64,000 nucleotides of DNA, taken from Anoplolepis gracilipes (taxonomy: Eukaryota; Arthropoda; Insecta; Hymenoptera; Formicidae). The stretch's first letter is position 1. The number at the start of each line of letters is the position of its first letter. Below the pieces are notes generated by a model. It was not told the DNA's origin. It did no database searches and worked only from the letters and a program-made list of their open reading frames with translations. The stretch lies in NCBI RefSeq assembly GCF_047496725.1, contig NC_132978.1, positions 5,137,501-5,201,500 on the forward strand, in the 5' to 3' direction. This document shows, piece after piece, positions 1 to 13,902 of this stretch. The translations under genes and the position numbers were made by a program.

Positions 1-3000
1 AACATTACAGATAAGCAATACTATTTTCGTCGCAATTTTAAAACGTATAGTATATGTATAGCGTGTTCAAATTATGCTTTTATTTCAGTGACAAGTCGTC
101 TGATTTTCAAATCAAATATTCCCTAGTCAAAATATCTTGACATTTACCATTTATTTAATGAATCAATAAATACATTAAAATAACAATGAGATTTTGAGAT
201 ATTGTATTTATACACCAAATGGGGCCACAACTAATTTAATGATATACGAAAAAAATTCTTTTCCAAATTTAAATTTTGCGATATTTCATGATTGAACAAC
301 AGTTCTGATTTCAATTTTGCAATTTCGATACTTTAGCTAAAGTACAATTTTTCTATGTGAAATATGAGATTTGCAAAAAAATTTTTGCCAGAGAAATATT
401 TCACTATTATGTGGACTTTTGTGGATTCTGAATTTTTATTTCGCTAACTTTTATTTGCTCTCAAGCTCAAGCATAAAATTTTATTGTTGTCTTGCTTTCC
501 CCGCGTGTAAAGCAAATGTAATAATCCCGTAAAATTACTAGCTAATTGCCAAAGTTGAGAATTACTAACTAAAATCAAGCCGCAAAGAGTACTTACCTAA
601 CGAGAGTTACCTCGTACTAATATTGTGAATCGATTATTTACAAATTCCGTTAAACTTACAACAATTTACAAAACGAAATCAACTCGGGAGGTTCAAGCAA
701 TTAATGTTCGCAACTGACTTTTCAAGAATAATGCAATTTCCAATTGTTTGCATTCTGCAGAAATTATTCATGTCATTGTAATTAATATAGTTGATTTTCA
801 CTGAAAAAATTTAAGAAATTACAAATCACAATATCACAAATATGCACAATGTATACAAATCAGACATATTTTCCTGTTGTATACGTATAGAGTATAAAAA
901 CACATTTCAGATTTTTATACTATTATAAAAATTCTAAAAATAGAAAATAAAATTAATTGATACATTTGCGATAAAAATAAAAAAAATGAATAATATTTAT
1001 TATGAGAAAAAACAAACAATTAAATAGAAGCTGTAAAAAAAATAAAATTTGTTATAAATATTGTATTCCTCCCCTACAAATTATTTTAATAAATACAATC
1101 TCTCTCTCTTTGTAAATAAAAATATTTACCATTCAACTAAAAATGTCTAGAAACTTTTCTTGACATATCACACATATATATCTTATTAATATACGATATA
1201 TATTTGCATACCTCATATTAATCCAAAAATATAGATTCTTCTTCCTAAATTTTCAATAGTATTACTTACCATATATCGAACAGTGAAAAAAAAATGATAT
1301 CCATTGGTCACTTTTTGCATTCTGATAACTGCGTACGAAAAAAAATCGCAGGTAATAATTCAACGCAATTTATATTGGCAACTATGATTTATTATATGCG
1401 AATCTAAGCGCGTATCTGTCAGAACTCGATCTGCCCAATCGTTTTAATCTGAAATTTTTGCGAATAACTCGTGACGAGTTTTTCCAACGCGACGTGAAAT
1501 GTATTTTTACTCCATTATTGAAAGGATTATATTATCTGACCCAGATACGCTTAAACCAAAATGAAGCTGGAAGGTACAGAGGACCTTTATTCGAAAATAG
1601 ATGTGTAGTGAATTATTTGGATATTTTAATAATGCTACGAACAATGCGGGAAAAAAGTAGAGAAATATGCTTTTGTGAATAAAAGAAAAAGGAAATGATA
1701 ATAGAATGAAGAAGGTAAAAAAACTCTCACGCATTGTGTCAGCCTGAACAAGTGACATTGTACAAGTTTCTAACAAATGTGAGGGGCCTTCAAAACTTTA
1801 TTATTTATAAATTTCTAATGCACGACATATATAAATAAATATTATTAATATTTATGAAATAGTAAATGTATAATTATTTACAGAGAGACGTAATAAGGAC
1901 GTGAGAAATTATAATCAATGCTAGAGAAACTTTTTTATTCGCAATGCGATAAAATATTGTTAATTGTGTTGATTAAAATATATTGATATTAAGCGTAATC
2001 TTATGAATACGTGAACTATACCGTGCGCAGTTTACTCGCTTACAATAATATATTATTACAATCTAGTCATTATATTTATTGAGAATACACAGTATAATAC
2101 TGTTGAATAATAATTAACTTACATATTAGATTTGCTTAGAGTAATGAGAAAATAACAGCCGTTAGGGAATCGTTTCAGCTTGAGCATAAAGGTCTATGCA
2201 CGTTATATATAACGTCAATATAACGTCAAATATGAATGAATCTCAAATGGAGCAACACGCTGACCGACGTAAAACCAAACTGCCGTCGATGCTCAGTGCG
2301 AAACATTCTGGACGAAAATATTTTGACGTTACATTTGATTTTATTTGCTATTCCATATAGTACATATGCATTATCTCAACTGTCAATGTCAAAGTCCAAT
2401 CTCTTGTTAATAGATAATCTAGTTGTTTCCCGTTTAATTGATTAATCTTTTCTTTTAGCCCAAAATCACTACAGTTTCTAACTTATTTAAATTTTATCCC
2501 TAAAACATTCTAATGTTAAAAACAAGCATCTCATTCAAAGATTAAAATCGTAATCAGCATGAATTAAGATGATGAGAAGACCGTCCATTGATAATTGTAT
2601 GGGAAGTAATTTGTTTCGTGTAATGTGAGATTGTAGATGTGTAGATCTTAATATAGAAGAACCTATCTACCAGGTAGTTTACATGTCACATTGTAAACAC
2701 CGTGGCACATAAACATTCTCTAATATCTTAGAAATATGTATTATCCCTAAGGCGTATCTCTTTTAGATTATATTACATTGCGTTACATACCTTAATTTAC
2801 ATTAGATTTTAGCAGAATCAAAGCAAAGTTATATTCGCGGCTTCCTGTAAATATACAATAAGTAACAATTAATGTCGCTTTTGTAACAACTGTCGCCGTA
2901 ATTTTATTCCTAATACATTTTATTTGACCGCGATATTTTTCTATTTTGATAAATCCGCATTTTCTAAAGGAAACCGTGTAAACCGTACCGTACGACGGAA

Positions 3001-5700
3001 CAGAAAGTTCGCGAAAGTTTGATCTTCTTCTGTTAATAGCATTTTTTATGAAAGCTGACACGATGCACATTTAAGAGAGCACTTCTATGAATACGAGAAG
3101 CTTGATCGTGAATCGTGGCGCGTTACTTCGTGGCTACGGTACTCATACTCGATTGAAAAGAAGCGCCATGTAAAGATGCACTTCTGTCGGTAATCTGGAA
3201 CGAATTCTTTTTTCCTCCTACTTCACCGATAAATTGGCACGATTCAGTGTGGTTCCCTTCTTGCTCTAATTTCTAAAAAAACGTTGCAAGAATGGAACAA
3301 TACGACGAGATTTCTTTTTTTCTATTCCATCAGAAATATAATATCCCACTGCGGAGAATCTCGGAATATATATCAGGTAAATCTACTGTGCCTCCGCGTA
3401 ATGCGCAATATTTCATTTTAGGAATACGTTACTTTCGGTGATAACTGTAGAATATGAAAAAAATGTAATCTCAATAAATTTTGTATACTTTTGTATTTTT
3501 CTTCTTTGTACTTCTCTGCACATATTATTATTTCAACATTTATTATGTCATGTTAATGGAAGAGAGAGACTAGACTTAAAAATAGCACTAATACTGTAGT
3601 TTAATGCGAATGTATTATTCTTTGCATTATGTCTTTGTCTACTTTCTCTTTGTGATTATATTCTCAATAAAGTTATTATTATTATTATTACTTACTGTGT
3701 ATATGCTTTTTAATTTATGTGTAATTTAAAATAAAGATATCTTTTTTTTTTAGCTCGTCCTCAAAGAGGTGCTTCAATTATTAAAGCTAAGAATAAAAAT
3801 CAAATATCGATTAAAACTCACGTGTCATGTTATTTTTAAAAAGTGCATTTTCACTTAGAATATGTTCAATGCGTTAAATATGTTGTATAAAGATTTTCTA
3901 TAAAGATAGCATGGATCGAACGACTTCTTGGTGGAAGATAAGTGTATCTGGGATTAAAAGAACGGATGAGGTAACCAGCGTGAGATAGCTCCTACTCAAC
4001 GTAGAAACTCTTTCCACGGTTCGCGTTCTCACTTTTCTAGCAGTTGCTCTCTAATGCACGCCGTTGCACGCGGAAATGGAAGTGAAGAGTAATCCTGCTA
4101 CTTTTCTCCATAATAATACAAGTTACAAATACGCTCGATAATGCCACTTACAATTAGTTGAAAAAAAAAGTTAAATGACCCATAATCTAAGCAACAGTCT
4201 CTTAAACGATTTTGAGTTATCTCACAATTTAAATCACCGAATTATCAAGTCATCGATAATAGATACTATAATTCGATACAGTTCAATTCTTTGGATAAAT
4301 GTTGATGTGATAGCAATATTGATATCATTTATTTCCCTACTTGTGACTTTATTCCCTTGCACTAAGAGTAGTCCTATTCAATTTCATTGTATTATAATTT
4401 GCGACGCGGAAGTACGGAAATGCGCGCGAGACTAAATTATTATTTATTATTCATTGAATTTCTAGTTGCGCGACCATTGTGCGGATTCCGTAATGAGGTA
4501 GCGGAAAAAGAATTTTTATAATGAAAAGAATGAGAGATAGCAAGCGTGGTAAAACATTTTTAAGTGTCTTGTTTTCTTCTCTTACCACCCAGAAATTATT
4601 AATACATATATTATAGCTTTAACTATTTATTATATTTGCGTACTATATGTATCTACTCTATTATACCTACATAATATCTACATAAGAAAAATATGTAAAA
4701 TCAAGTATATTTTTTTCTTGCTAATCATGCAATCACAAATATTCGCATTCTGTTCTATATAAAAATGCAGCTCTGACGCATATAAAATAAATAACTGGTA
4801 TCGAAAAGTGTATATAACTATGTAACCGCAAAAAAAAAAATAACGTAGAATAGTGATATGGATCACTGTAACTATCGCGCAAATCTAAAAAAAAAAAACG
4901 AATAAACTATTATAAAATTTTTTCGGATTGGAGATGTAGATAAGTATGTGTATATTCGCGCGAGCGCTGGCTGTTGCAAAACGTTTATATTATGAAGCTT
5001 AATCAAATTTAATTGCCCGTTTCCTATGCGGACATACGTTAGCGTTGGCGAGGAATACACGCGGTGTACCGAACTCCGGTTGAATCTGCGGTTTTCTCAC
5101 GAGAGAAGCTTTAACATTAAAACAGCTGGAATGCTTGCTTCAGCCACTAAGTGTATAATTAGCTACGCTGCTTGAATTTTTTTTTAATTAATATAAGTGA
5201 TGTAACTTGTGCGAAAAATAAAATAATTTTTTACATTCTGCGAAAATACTTTCCTTCTATTTCTTGTACGAAAGACGGAAATTATTATTTTAAATATCTG
5301 TTAATATATTTATTAAGTTCTTTTAAAAAATCTACTTGCGCGGCGCAAACGTAATTACAAATTAGGCAAACAAATTGTGACAATTTTATTATTTATTATT
5401 TCGAGGAAATCATCAGAGGAATCAGGTCATCGAGGAAATTGAAACACGACGATTTATAAATAATGTAATCGTTATTATCTCAAAGGCGCTTTTTCTCTGT
5501 CTACGAAAACAGAGATAATCATTGAAATTATCTTAATGTATGGAATATTTCTTTTGAACCGCAACCTCATTACTTGATTAAGCAAAACAGCAGACACGCG
5601 ATAAAGTTTTGGATTATCATAAAGACTTAATGTTTTTATCACACAATGTCATTAAAGTCGTGTTATCAATCACAACTTTTTATCCCCGTCTGAATCCGTT
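1..5700. other. Non-coding AT-rich stretch
   Basis: No open frame here has protein-like composition or splice-supported structure; the longest is under 100 codons. It contains scattered homopolymers and a short (TTA)n run near 3672-3689. It may be far-upstream intergenic DNA or a 5' intron of the Ig receptor gene. Confidence 0.6.
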
Positions 5701-8700
5701 AATCAAGAGATAATTTCGTACCGAGGGAGGAATTTTACACAGCTAGCTTACACGTCTAAAGGCGGAAAAGCTTGCGATAACTCGACGACGGTCTTCGTCT
5801 TCTTTGCTCGATGTTGTTGCCAACACTCGAGTGGCGCTTAACCGACAACTTAGAGTGGAAAAGTTTCCTGTGTCGTGGACGTTTCGGTGCGAAGGATTAT
5901 TGCAGATTTCAGACGCGTCCTAACAGCTCGCAACAAAGCACCCTATCGTTATCTCTCTCTCCCGAGGAGATAAATTTCTATTTTTCTCGCTCACGAAAGT
6001 TACAAAAGTACAGTGTAACTCGATGGCTTGTCGGGTTACAGAGGAGAGCGGCTGTTACCTCCGCCAAAACCTTGCTGGTTCCTGGTAACGCGAACAGACG
6101 TACTTGATGTAAACGCCGTTATTCAACGATGATCGATGAGTACGGGCATTTTTCTCGGCTACCCGATAGACTTGTTCGAGAGCAGACTAGCGAGAAAGTC
6201 GAGTGTCTGTCGGTATCACGTCTCTGAGCAAGTCGGCGATGCTTTTGCTACAAGTATTTTCAAAGTAAATGTGATCATCCGTCGATGGTATCAAACATAA
6301 ACGAAATAAAGTGATGGTTGTTATGATAAAAATTAAATTTTCGTTAAATAAAAAATAGTTGATACATAGTTGATACAAGCATAATGGGGGAATGACAGAA
6401 AACATTTATACGTGAAAGATCAATAAAAAATATCTCAGCTTTTTATTTTAAAAATATTCTCAATCTAAAACATGAGCATTTTTTTTTATAAGAATATTCA
6501 GCAAAAAGATATAACGCTCTGAGATTTCGTCAGCGCGACTCTGAATTTATTATTTAAAAGGGGATATTCTTGTATTCGAAAAATTGCAGTGACTTTAATC
6601 ATTTATCGCAACGTTTTTGCAAAGCTATTGAATTCTTCATTTACGAAATGTAATTGCACGAGACGTATTCGCACGGGACCGAGAGCTGGCCGCAAATACA
6701 AACAAATGTTGAAATAATATTAAACTTTACAAGAATAGATTAAACGGTGGGGTGTAAATGGCATGGTAGAAATCGCCGCCCAGTTCGCCACGAATAGTCA
6801 GTGGTGAGTGTGTTATTCAACACAGCAGGACAAATAGACGATCGTACGAGGAAAGAAAAATGTGCGTGAATTTCCGGAATCCCTCCTGAATTGCAACCGC
6901 TCATAAACGAGCCAAACAATGGCGAAAAGTACCACTTAATTAACTAAACGAAAGAAAAGAATGTGTTTTTAGTTTGTTTTATTAATAAAACTTCATCAAA
7001 GTTAAACGAAGCTCTTGTAAGAGGTCAAGAATTTTACAAAAACAGGAAAACCATTGCGTTGCAAAAGGACAATTCGATACTCTTTAAATTGTAACATTGT
7101 TTTTCATTGTTTACACATTACACGATTCGAAAGAAATTATCGGCTTCACAACGACATGCTCTTTCAAAATTCCGATAATGAATCATCTTGCTGTCGCGGT
7201 CACGTTGCATAAAAATAGGTTGTGCATCAGATTCTGGGAGCTCTCCAATCGGCTGCAATGGCTGGTTTTGGTGCATCGCGGGTTCTTTTGGAACAATAGA
7301 TATCCGTAGCGATATACGGCCGACGTTCACAACGAAATACTTTACATTACATTTCATTATTACTCCAACCCGGAATCACCGTTACATCCCGAAATCCGAG
7401 AAATATTGTGCAATTATGGTTAATTTGCGTGTGATAATAACACTCAGGAAATAATTACAGTTTTTACATTATTATCATTTATATCTATTTTTAGTAAAAA
7501 TTTACTCAACGCTTATGCGGTAAACCAATGATAATCCGATGTTAATTAATTAACGAAGAATATAGAGGATTATCGACTTTGCCCTCTAGTTACTCGCTAA
7601 AATTTTCTGATATATGTATATACATATATGTGTGTGTGTGCGCGTTTTGTGTAATATAAATATATATAATATATATAAATTTTATATAAAAAGCTATTAT
7701 ACAATTTCTAGCATTATTATTATAACTATACAATACTAGAATTTGTGTAATAGTCGTTTTTTATTGTATTTTTTAAAAAGATATAAAGAATATTTCGACC
7801 TCCTCGTATATTATTTCATATATTGTAATTTAAACTACAAGTTTTCTCAAGATTTATTGAGTGTGTAAATTCCATGTACAATATCCAGCAATTAAAAAAA
7901 AAAATATGCTTTTCCAAGATAATTTGTTTGATGTCATTAATAAAAATGCCATTTGCGTCGGAATTAATAATGCACGCAATTAGCACAAAGGACTCTTTGG
8001 TAATCTTAACGACGGATCTTTAAAGAGGTTGGGGCGATGTTTGTACAATATAGAGTGTGGCTCGAACGAGCCAATTGATCGAAACGATTCCATTTAAATG
8101 AGAAGTATGATAGAAGTCGAACCATCGAAGCGCATGTACCAGCGAGCAATGTACAGTGGTGTAACAGCGCGGATGCTGTGTCCCTTATCGATCAAATGGT
8201 CCAAAGCGAGTTATATACATATATAAAAGACAATAATTAATATCGCTTCTCCATCGATTGCGTATATAAAAATGCGTACTTCTAATTAGTTTCTTCTGCT
8301 AAATAACCAATAAATATTTTAACAAAAAATTTTTAATCAAAGGAAAATGTATAATTTTCAAACATGATGTTGATTTTAAGCATCTACAAAATTCATCCTC
8401 TTGATGTTACACACAAGTGATACATTAAAAAAGCGGTTTGCCGCGCGGTTTAGAAATTTCGTAAAAAAATGTGCAGTTTCTCTCTTGCAAGCAAACATGT
8501 CTGCTCGTGTCTTTGTCACAGGTTGAATTGCTATGTATGTGTTGATTTTAAAATATTTATTTCAAAGCATAAAATATTTATTTTGACGCCCGGGCAAAAG
8601 AGCGTTCGCCTATCTTACAACGCATTTTGTTGTAAACCCGGAATGTAGGTCACACTCATCCAGCAGACTTTGCTCGCACAAAAAAAGCATTTCAGAGACC

Positions 8701-9300
8701 ATTCAAAATTCATTTGTCAAACTCTGGATACCGGGAACTTAAAATGTAATTTAAAGAATAGTAATTGCATCGGAGCATCGAGATAACAGGAGTTCAAGCG
8801 ATATTTATCCTATTCTCGTCTATACGAGTATGCAGCCCCGACGTTTTGTTTGGAATTCTTTCGTGTTAATACTTGCTTCGGGCGGCTACATGAGAGTTCG
8901 ATGATGGAATAGCTCGTCGGAAAACTGCCATTCCATGAGGATCGATGGAATTCTCATTCGCATCGGCGGCGATAACTTGTATAGATTGAAACGTTACAGA
9001 GCAGAGTCGCTGTTTGCTTTTAAACGGATACAACAATATTTATTCTGTCATTTGTATTAAGCAGTAACGCATGTTGTGTATTCAGGCTTCCCGTAATAAC
9101 TATCAAACCGTGATTTTCAATTCTTTCGATTATAATCCGGAAAAAATATGTATACACACACACACACACACACATACAATCACATTCGTTTGAAAAATAA
9201 AAAAAAAATTTATTTTCTGTACAGCGAAAAAATAGTGTGATATCATCGCGGATAAGTAACGGTAAAAAGAATTAAACGATCTACGTCGAAATGAGGATTC
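5701..9300. other. Non-coding, with two less AT-rich patches
   Basis: The stretches near 5760-6200 and 8820-9000 are richer in G+C and CpG than the surroundings. The remainder is AT-rich with a TATG/TG run near 7612-7644. Overlapping frames on both strands at 7097-7454 show no recognisable domain. I see no gene I can defend. Confidence 0.5.
9154..9174. repeat. (AC)n microsatellite
   Basis: Ten AC dinucleotides in an uninterrupted run, in non-coding DNA. Confidence 0.95.
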
Positions 9301-9460
9301 TTGCAGGAGAGATAAAGTACAGCTCGTTTTGCTGTTTCAATGAGATTGCCAACGTAAGACGGTGTCGATGTCGTTCTCGCGACAAATGTACGGCAAACAT
9401 TGCAGCGTCGCCAGACACTGCTCCACACTTACTCATTGTCTCCTCAGTTTCTCTCTTCGC

Positions 9461-9464
<4 letters not shown>

Positions 9465-9511
<47 letters not shown>
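9465..9511. repeat. (AT)n microsatellite, about 23 units
   Basis: A perfect AT run of 47 bases. Because TAT/ATA never forms a stop codon, it bridges open frames on both strands and creates a spurious 206-codon frame with a Tyr-Ile repeat. Confidence 0.97.
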
Positions 9512-9514
<3 letters not shown>

Positions 9515-12500
9515 GACACATACATGCGGTACACGTATATGTGTTATATACGATCCTACGCGTAGAGGAGCCGCGCGCGGTTTGTGCCAAAAGTGCATTG
9601 ACTTGGCGACGTTCAATACTATTTCGCGCGCTGCGCTAATATTTCGCTTCCACAAAGCGCCGCTGGATGCGAAACTTCGTTCGCGAAAACGCTGACGTGG
9701 AAATAAAACGTATCTGATAGGCCGAGAGCTAACAGCGTGCTCGGTACATATCGTACAATGTAATCCGCACCGACGGGGCGGATGCAAAAGTTTTCCTCGC
9801 GCTAGATCAAGTGCGTCTCGTACACTTGGGACACCCGATGTATGTAGGAACGCAATCCACGTCTGACTCGGATTAAGCTGAAATGTATTTTCTGTATACA
9901 TTCAGGACGTTAGAAAAAAAAAATTGAGTTGACACTTGTTATAATCTGAAAGAAGATTGTAAAATTGCTAATTACGGGCATTAGTCAATTCAATGTGTCG
10001 CGCGTAATTATTTGCGGAAGTAAAGTAAGCGCTGCGAAATAATCCCCGATTATTCAACTATGCTTTGAAAGAAATATATATGTATAACGTATATAACGTA
10101 TTATACCAAAAAAATGTCAATATACAAACAGTACGTATATACGAATTTAATGACTGAATATCGAAAGTTTTTTTGTATACGTTCGCCATGTGTTTTCCTA
10201 ACCGATTTTTTTTCTCTCTTGCAAAGTCTCACCTGTTATTTTCAATGACATAACAAATATTTGTTTTATAAAATATTTGCATTAAATTTTAGTTATTATG
10301 GAAATTAAACTTTATATAAAAAGGAATCGAAAGCTATTGCAATGCGACATTAATTTTCCACGATTAAACAACGCAAAATTGAAGAGCAATGTATATTTAT
10401 TTGCGTTGTCGAATTGCATCCAATTACAGTTACACATGTACGTTACTTTATACCGAAATAAAAGACCAAAATTAATATCGTCAGCAAAAGAGAATCTTTT
10501 CATCAAAATTTTGCCATTCCGTATTAATATAATGCAACTTTATATTGAATACTACGATTTAAATGGCAAATCTATATATTTGGTCTCGCTATATATAATT
10601 ATTCCATACTTTCCGTGCATTTCTATATATGAGTCACGTGATAGCTATGGTGATCAATGTGTACGATCGCGTTATAGAGGATATTAATTAATTAATTATC
10701 GAAATGCAATCAAGCCACGCATTTTGAATAAGCTACGGATATTTTGAGTGCAACAACGTCGTTGAAAAAGAAAGGAAAACATGTGCATTATATTATATGC
10801 ACATAATAATACGTATAATAATACGTATTATAATTCAATGTTATCCTTTACTTCCTGATCTTGCGAAGCGATAGAACTTAGATTATGTTCTCCCGTGATA
10901 ATTACTTCTCCTTACGGGATTAATGGGGTTGTGTATATAGACTGCGTTAATTACTTTATCGCATACCACTAAGTAGAAAGATAACACGCGAATGTCTGCA
11001 ATTAGAGAATTCTAAGCTTATAACCTTTCAATGTAACGAAATTTACGACGTAACGTAACGAACCAATCAACCTGTATTGTACCATATTTTTACAAAAAAA
11101 TATCACATTTTATTTAATAAATTTTAAACTTGATATTTATTAATTGTGTTTATAACAGAATAGATTAATATTAGATTTATAATCTATATAAAATATTCCT
11201 AATAATATTTCATATGAAATACAATGTAAATTGATTTCTATTTTTCGTATTGAAATGCAAATGCGTTAAAACACGAAATCAAACACGTTGAATGAAATGT
11301 TATGAATTACCGAGCTTGGTAAAATATTTGTAATTACCAAAGGAAGAACAGTAACTCTCTGTAAGACTCCATAATGAGTCTGTGAAGACTGGAACAACTT
11401 TCGAAGGACTTGAAAATGAAATTTGATCTCTTTTACCGTCGTAAGAGCAAAAGTATGGAAGCGTGCTTCGATCTCACGTGCCTCATGACACGAGAGAGTA
11501 CCATTAGCATTACTTATTACCAACTTTTGGCGAAAATACATAGTTCCTCTGCAATAGAGTACTCAGTGCATACTCAATGTATGCAACTTAATTGGATTAT
11601 ACTCGAACGTATATGCGATCGGATGTAGGTCAAAATTAATACGGATTCTAGTCTATAGCTCTGAGTAATGAAACAGAAATTTGCTGAACGAGATTTACTT
11701 AGTCTTACATATCTAATACAACGTGTATCGCTATTGTCGTATATTCTCATAATAATGTATTTCTTGTAACATATATGGTTTTTCCAAATTATATAAAAAG
11801 AAATGTCATAAAAATATATGCTTGTTTTAGGTGTAATTAGTTTTGTCGACGTGAGGAATTCATAGCTGAAAAATACACGAGAAAAAAAAATAAACAAAAT
11901 TAATATTTTTGATACAACAAGCATTCATTTTCAGGTGCATCCATTTTAATCACGATACATTTGAAAAAAAAAAGAAACAAGAAAAACAACATTACTTATT
12001 TAAAGTAACAGTCAAATTTCTACTATCCCATGAAAAATATAAAATTTTATAATGATAAAAAATTGACATTGGCACTACCTATATCTATTTATTTATTTGA
12101 CAAACATAGTCTTTGATCGCCAGTTAAATTACGCTTCACTAATACGCTTTCACGTAACAATGTTTAACTTATGTTAATTAATGCCAATAATAGCATTTTG
12201 ATATAAGCTGGAGATAATCATTTGTCACATTAATAATTCATTCTGCGTCACGTACAACATTTTAAAACATCGTTTCACCGCGATCGAAATTCGGAGCAAC
12301 CGAAGTTAATCGCGTTGACATGTAGTTAAGCGCGGGATTTGCATTTACATAAAAATGCGCTTTTTCTCGAAATCTACAATCTCGAACTTTTCAAGAACGG
12401 CTGTAAGAACGACGATATACTACCGGGCTCTAGCTGTTGTATTAGCTGATAGAAAAACGCGGCGCCACGGGAGAGCTTCGAGGAAATGTGCACGCTCCCG

Positions 12501-12990
12501 TGGAACGAGAAAATTTCAACTCTATACAACTTACATACATGATATCTGCCCGATATCTGTCCGCATCCGCTTTCTTGCATTTTGGCGCACCTTTCCGGAT
12601 GCTCGTGAACAGATCGTGTATCACCATTCCTTCGACCCCTTCCCGCGACGCCACAACGGTGAGAATGAACCTGCACCAAGATATTTTGCCGAGCAATTTC
12701 GTGCAAAATGCACCCGCGAGTATTTCACCACCTCTGAGCGAGCAACGAATGGAAGAGGGAGAGAGAGAGAGAGAGAGAGAAAGTAGAAATATGAAATATA
12801 AATTTAATATGTCCTTTCAACGTCTACTACATCTTGAAGATTACATCTATAAGATAACCTATAAGATTAATTAATCGGATGGCAAATTATACGTCACAGA
12901 GAGTGATTTATAAGTGTTGACTGTCGCATATTAAAAAAATCACGTAGTTTACTAAAATAAATTTACAGCATTTTTATTTTAATATATATA
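9512..12990. other. Non-coding stretch, CpG-richer at both ends
   Basis: CpG-rich patches lie at about 9530-9880 and 12280-12760. The second holds overlapping open frames in several phases, up to 143 codons and ending in a (GA)n run, none with recognisable domains. In between is AT-rich DNA, including a near-palindromic TACGTA cluster around 10790-10830. Confidence 0.5.
12759..12780. repeat. (GA)n microsatellite
   Basis: Eleven GA units at the edge of a CpG-rich patch. Confidence 0.93.
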
Positions 12991-13874
12991 CAGGGTGGCC
13001 CATTTTAATTCCTCCAGTCGAATATTTCGAAAACCAAGCCTGGGAGAGAAAAATGTTTCAGGCAAAAGTTGTATGGTTTCGAGGGGGCCATAAGATGGTA
13101 CCATTGGTCTGACCTTGAAGAGTCATTTGAAGGTCACGTGATGGTCACGCCAATTTTTTTTAACGGCACCCCCTATTTTTTTGTTACATATTCTTGTAGC
13201 TGACTTCGAGAGCTTTCCAAAACACTATGATAAAATGTTTTTTCATTAAACACTTTTCGAGTTATAAGGCTTCAAAGTTGCAATATTTTGACATAAAGTA
13301 CAAGATATCTCGTAAAATATTCATTTCTCGATTATCTTACCCTAATACTTTTATGCACAGAATAATGAGACGAATCAATTGGTGTAAAGAAAACACATAG
13401 TTATCTTTAAGAAAAACTCTGAATTTGCAACTAGCAGTTACACATTTTTACTTTAACATAATTATGTGTTTTAATTACGCCAATTGATTTCTTTCGTTAT
13501 TCCGTGCATAAAAGTATTGGAGATATAAGATAATCGAAAAATGAATATTGTACGAGATATCTTGTATTTTATGTCAAAATATTGCAACTTTGGAAGCCTT
13601 ATAATTCGAAAAGTGTTTAATGAAAAGACATTTTATCATAGTGTTTTGGAAAGCTCTCGAGATAAGCTACAAGAATATGCAAAAATATATAGAGTGTTTC
13701 ATTTAAGAAATTCAAAATGACCTTTACATGACCTTCATGTGACTCTTCAAGGTCAAACTAATGGCACCATCTTATGTCCCCCTAGAAACCATACAACTTT
13801 TGTCTGAAACATTTTTTCGAATTTTCCATATTTTCCGAGATATTTCACTGGAGGAATTAAAATGGCACACCTTG
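12991..13874. mobile_element. 884-bp TA-flanked palindromic foldback element
   Basis: The left end reads CAGGGTGGCCCATTTTAATT and the right end, on the opposite strand, CAAGGTGTGCCATTTTAATT. The rest of the left arm recurs inverted in the right arm. Examples on both arms are AAAGTTGTATGGTTTC, GACCTTGAAGAGTCA, GAGAGCTTTCCAAAACACTA, TTGCAATATTTTGACATAAA and CAATTGGTGTAA/CAATTGGCGTAA. Arms run roughly 12991-13405 and 13460-13874 around a ~50-bp centre near 13433. The inner parts look closer to identity than the outer ends. TA lies directly outside both ends, but (TA)n also flanks the right end, so a TA target duplication is likely, not proven. No transposase frame is inside, so it is non-autonomous. 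A Tc1/mariner-type origin fits the TA flanks; the superfamily is not established. Confidence 0.88.
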
Positions 13875-13902
13875 TATATATATATATATATATATATATA
13901 TA
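13875..13902. repeat. (TA)n microsatellite at foldback element border
   Basis: Fourteen TA units immediately outside the right end of the palindromic element. Either the element inserted into a TA run, or the target TA expanded after insertion. Confidence 0.93.

Noticed and set aside
7097..7454. Overlapping frames of 70-88 codons on both strands
   Set aside because: Both strands are open over the same less AT-rich patch and neither product resembles a known protein.
9281..9901. 206-codon open frame on the minus strand and overlapping plus-strand frames
   Set aside because: The frames pass through a 47-base (AT)n run that cannot encode a stop and a CpG-rich, stop-poor patch. The Tyr-Ile repeat is an artefact and no domain is present.
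12355..12786. 143-codon open frame from an ATG, with 128-, 110- and 84-codon frames overlapping it on both strands
   Set aside because: When several frames on both strands are open together, the cause is low stop density in a G+C-rich patch. The end runs into a (GA)n microsatellite and no family features appear.
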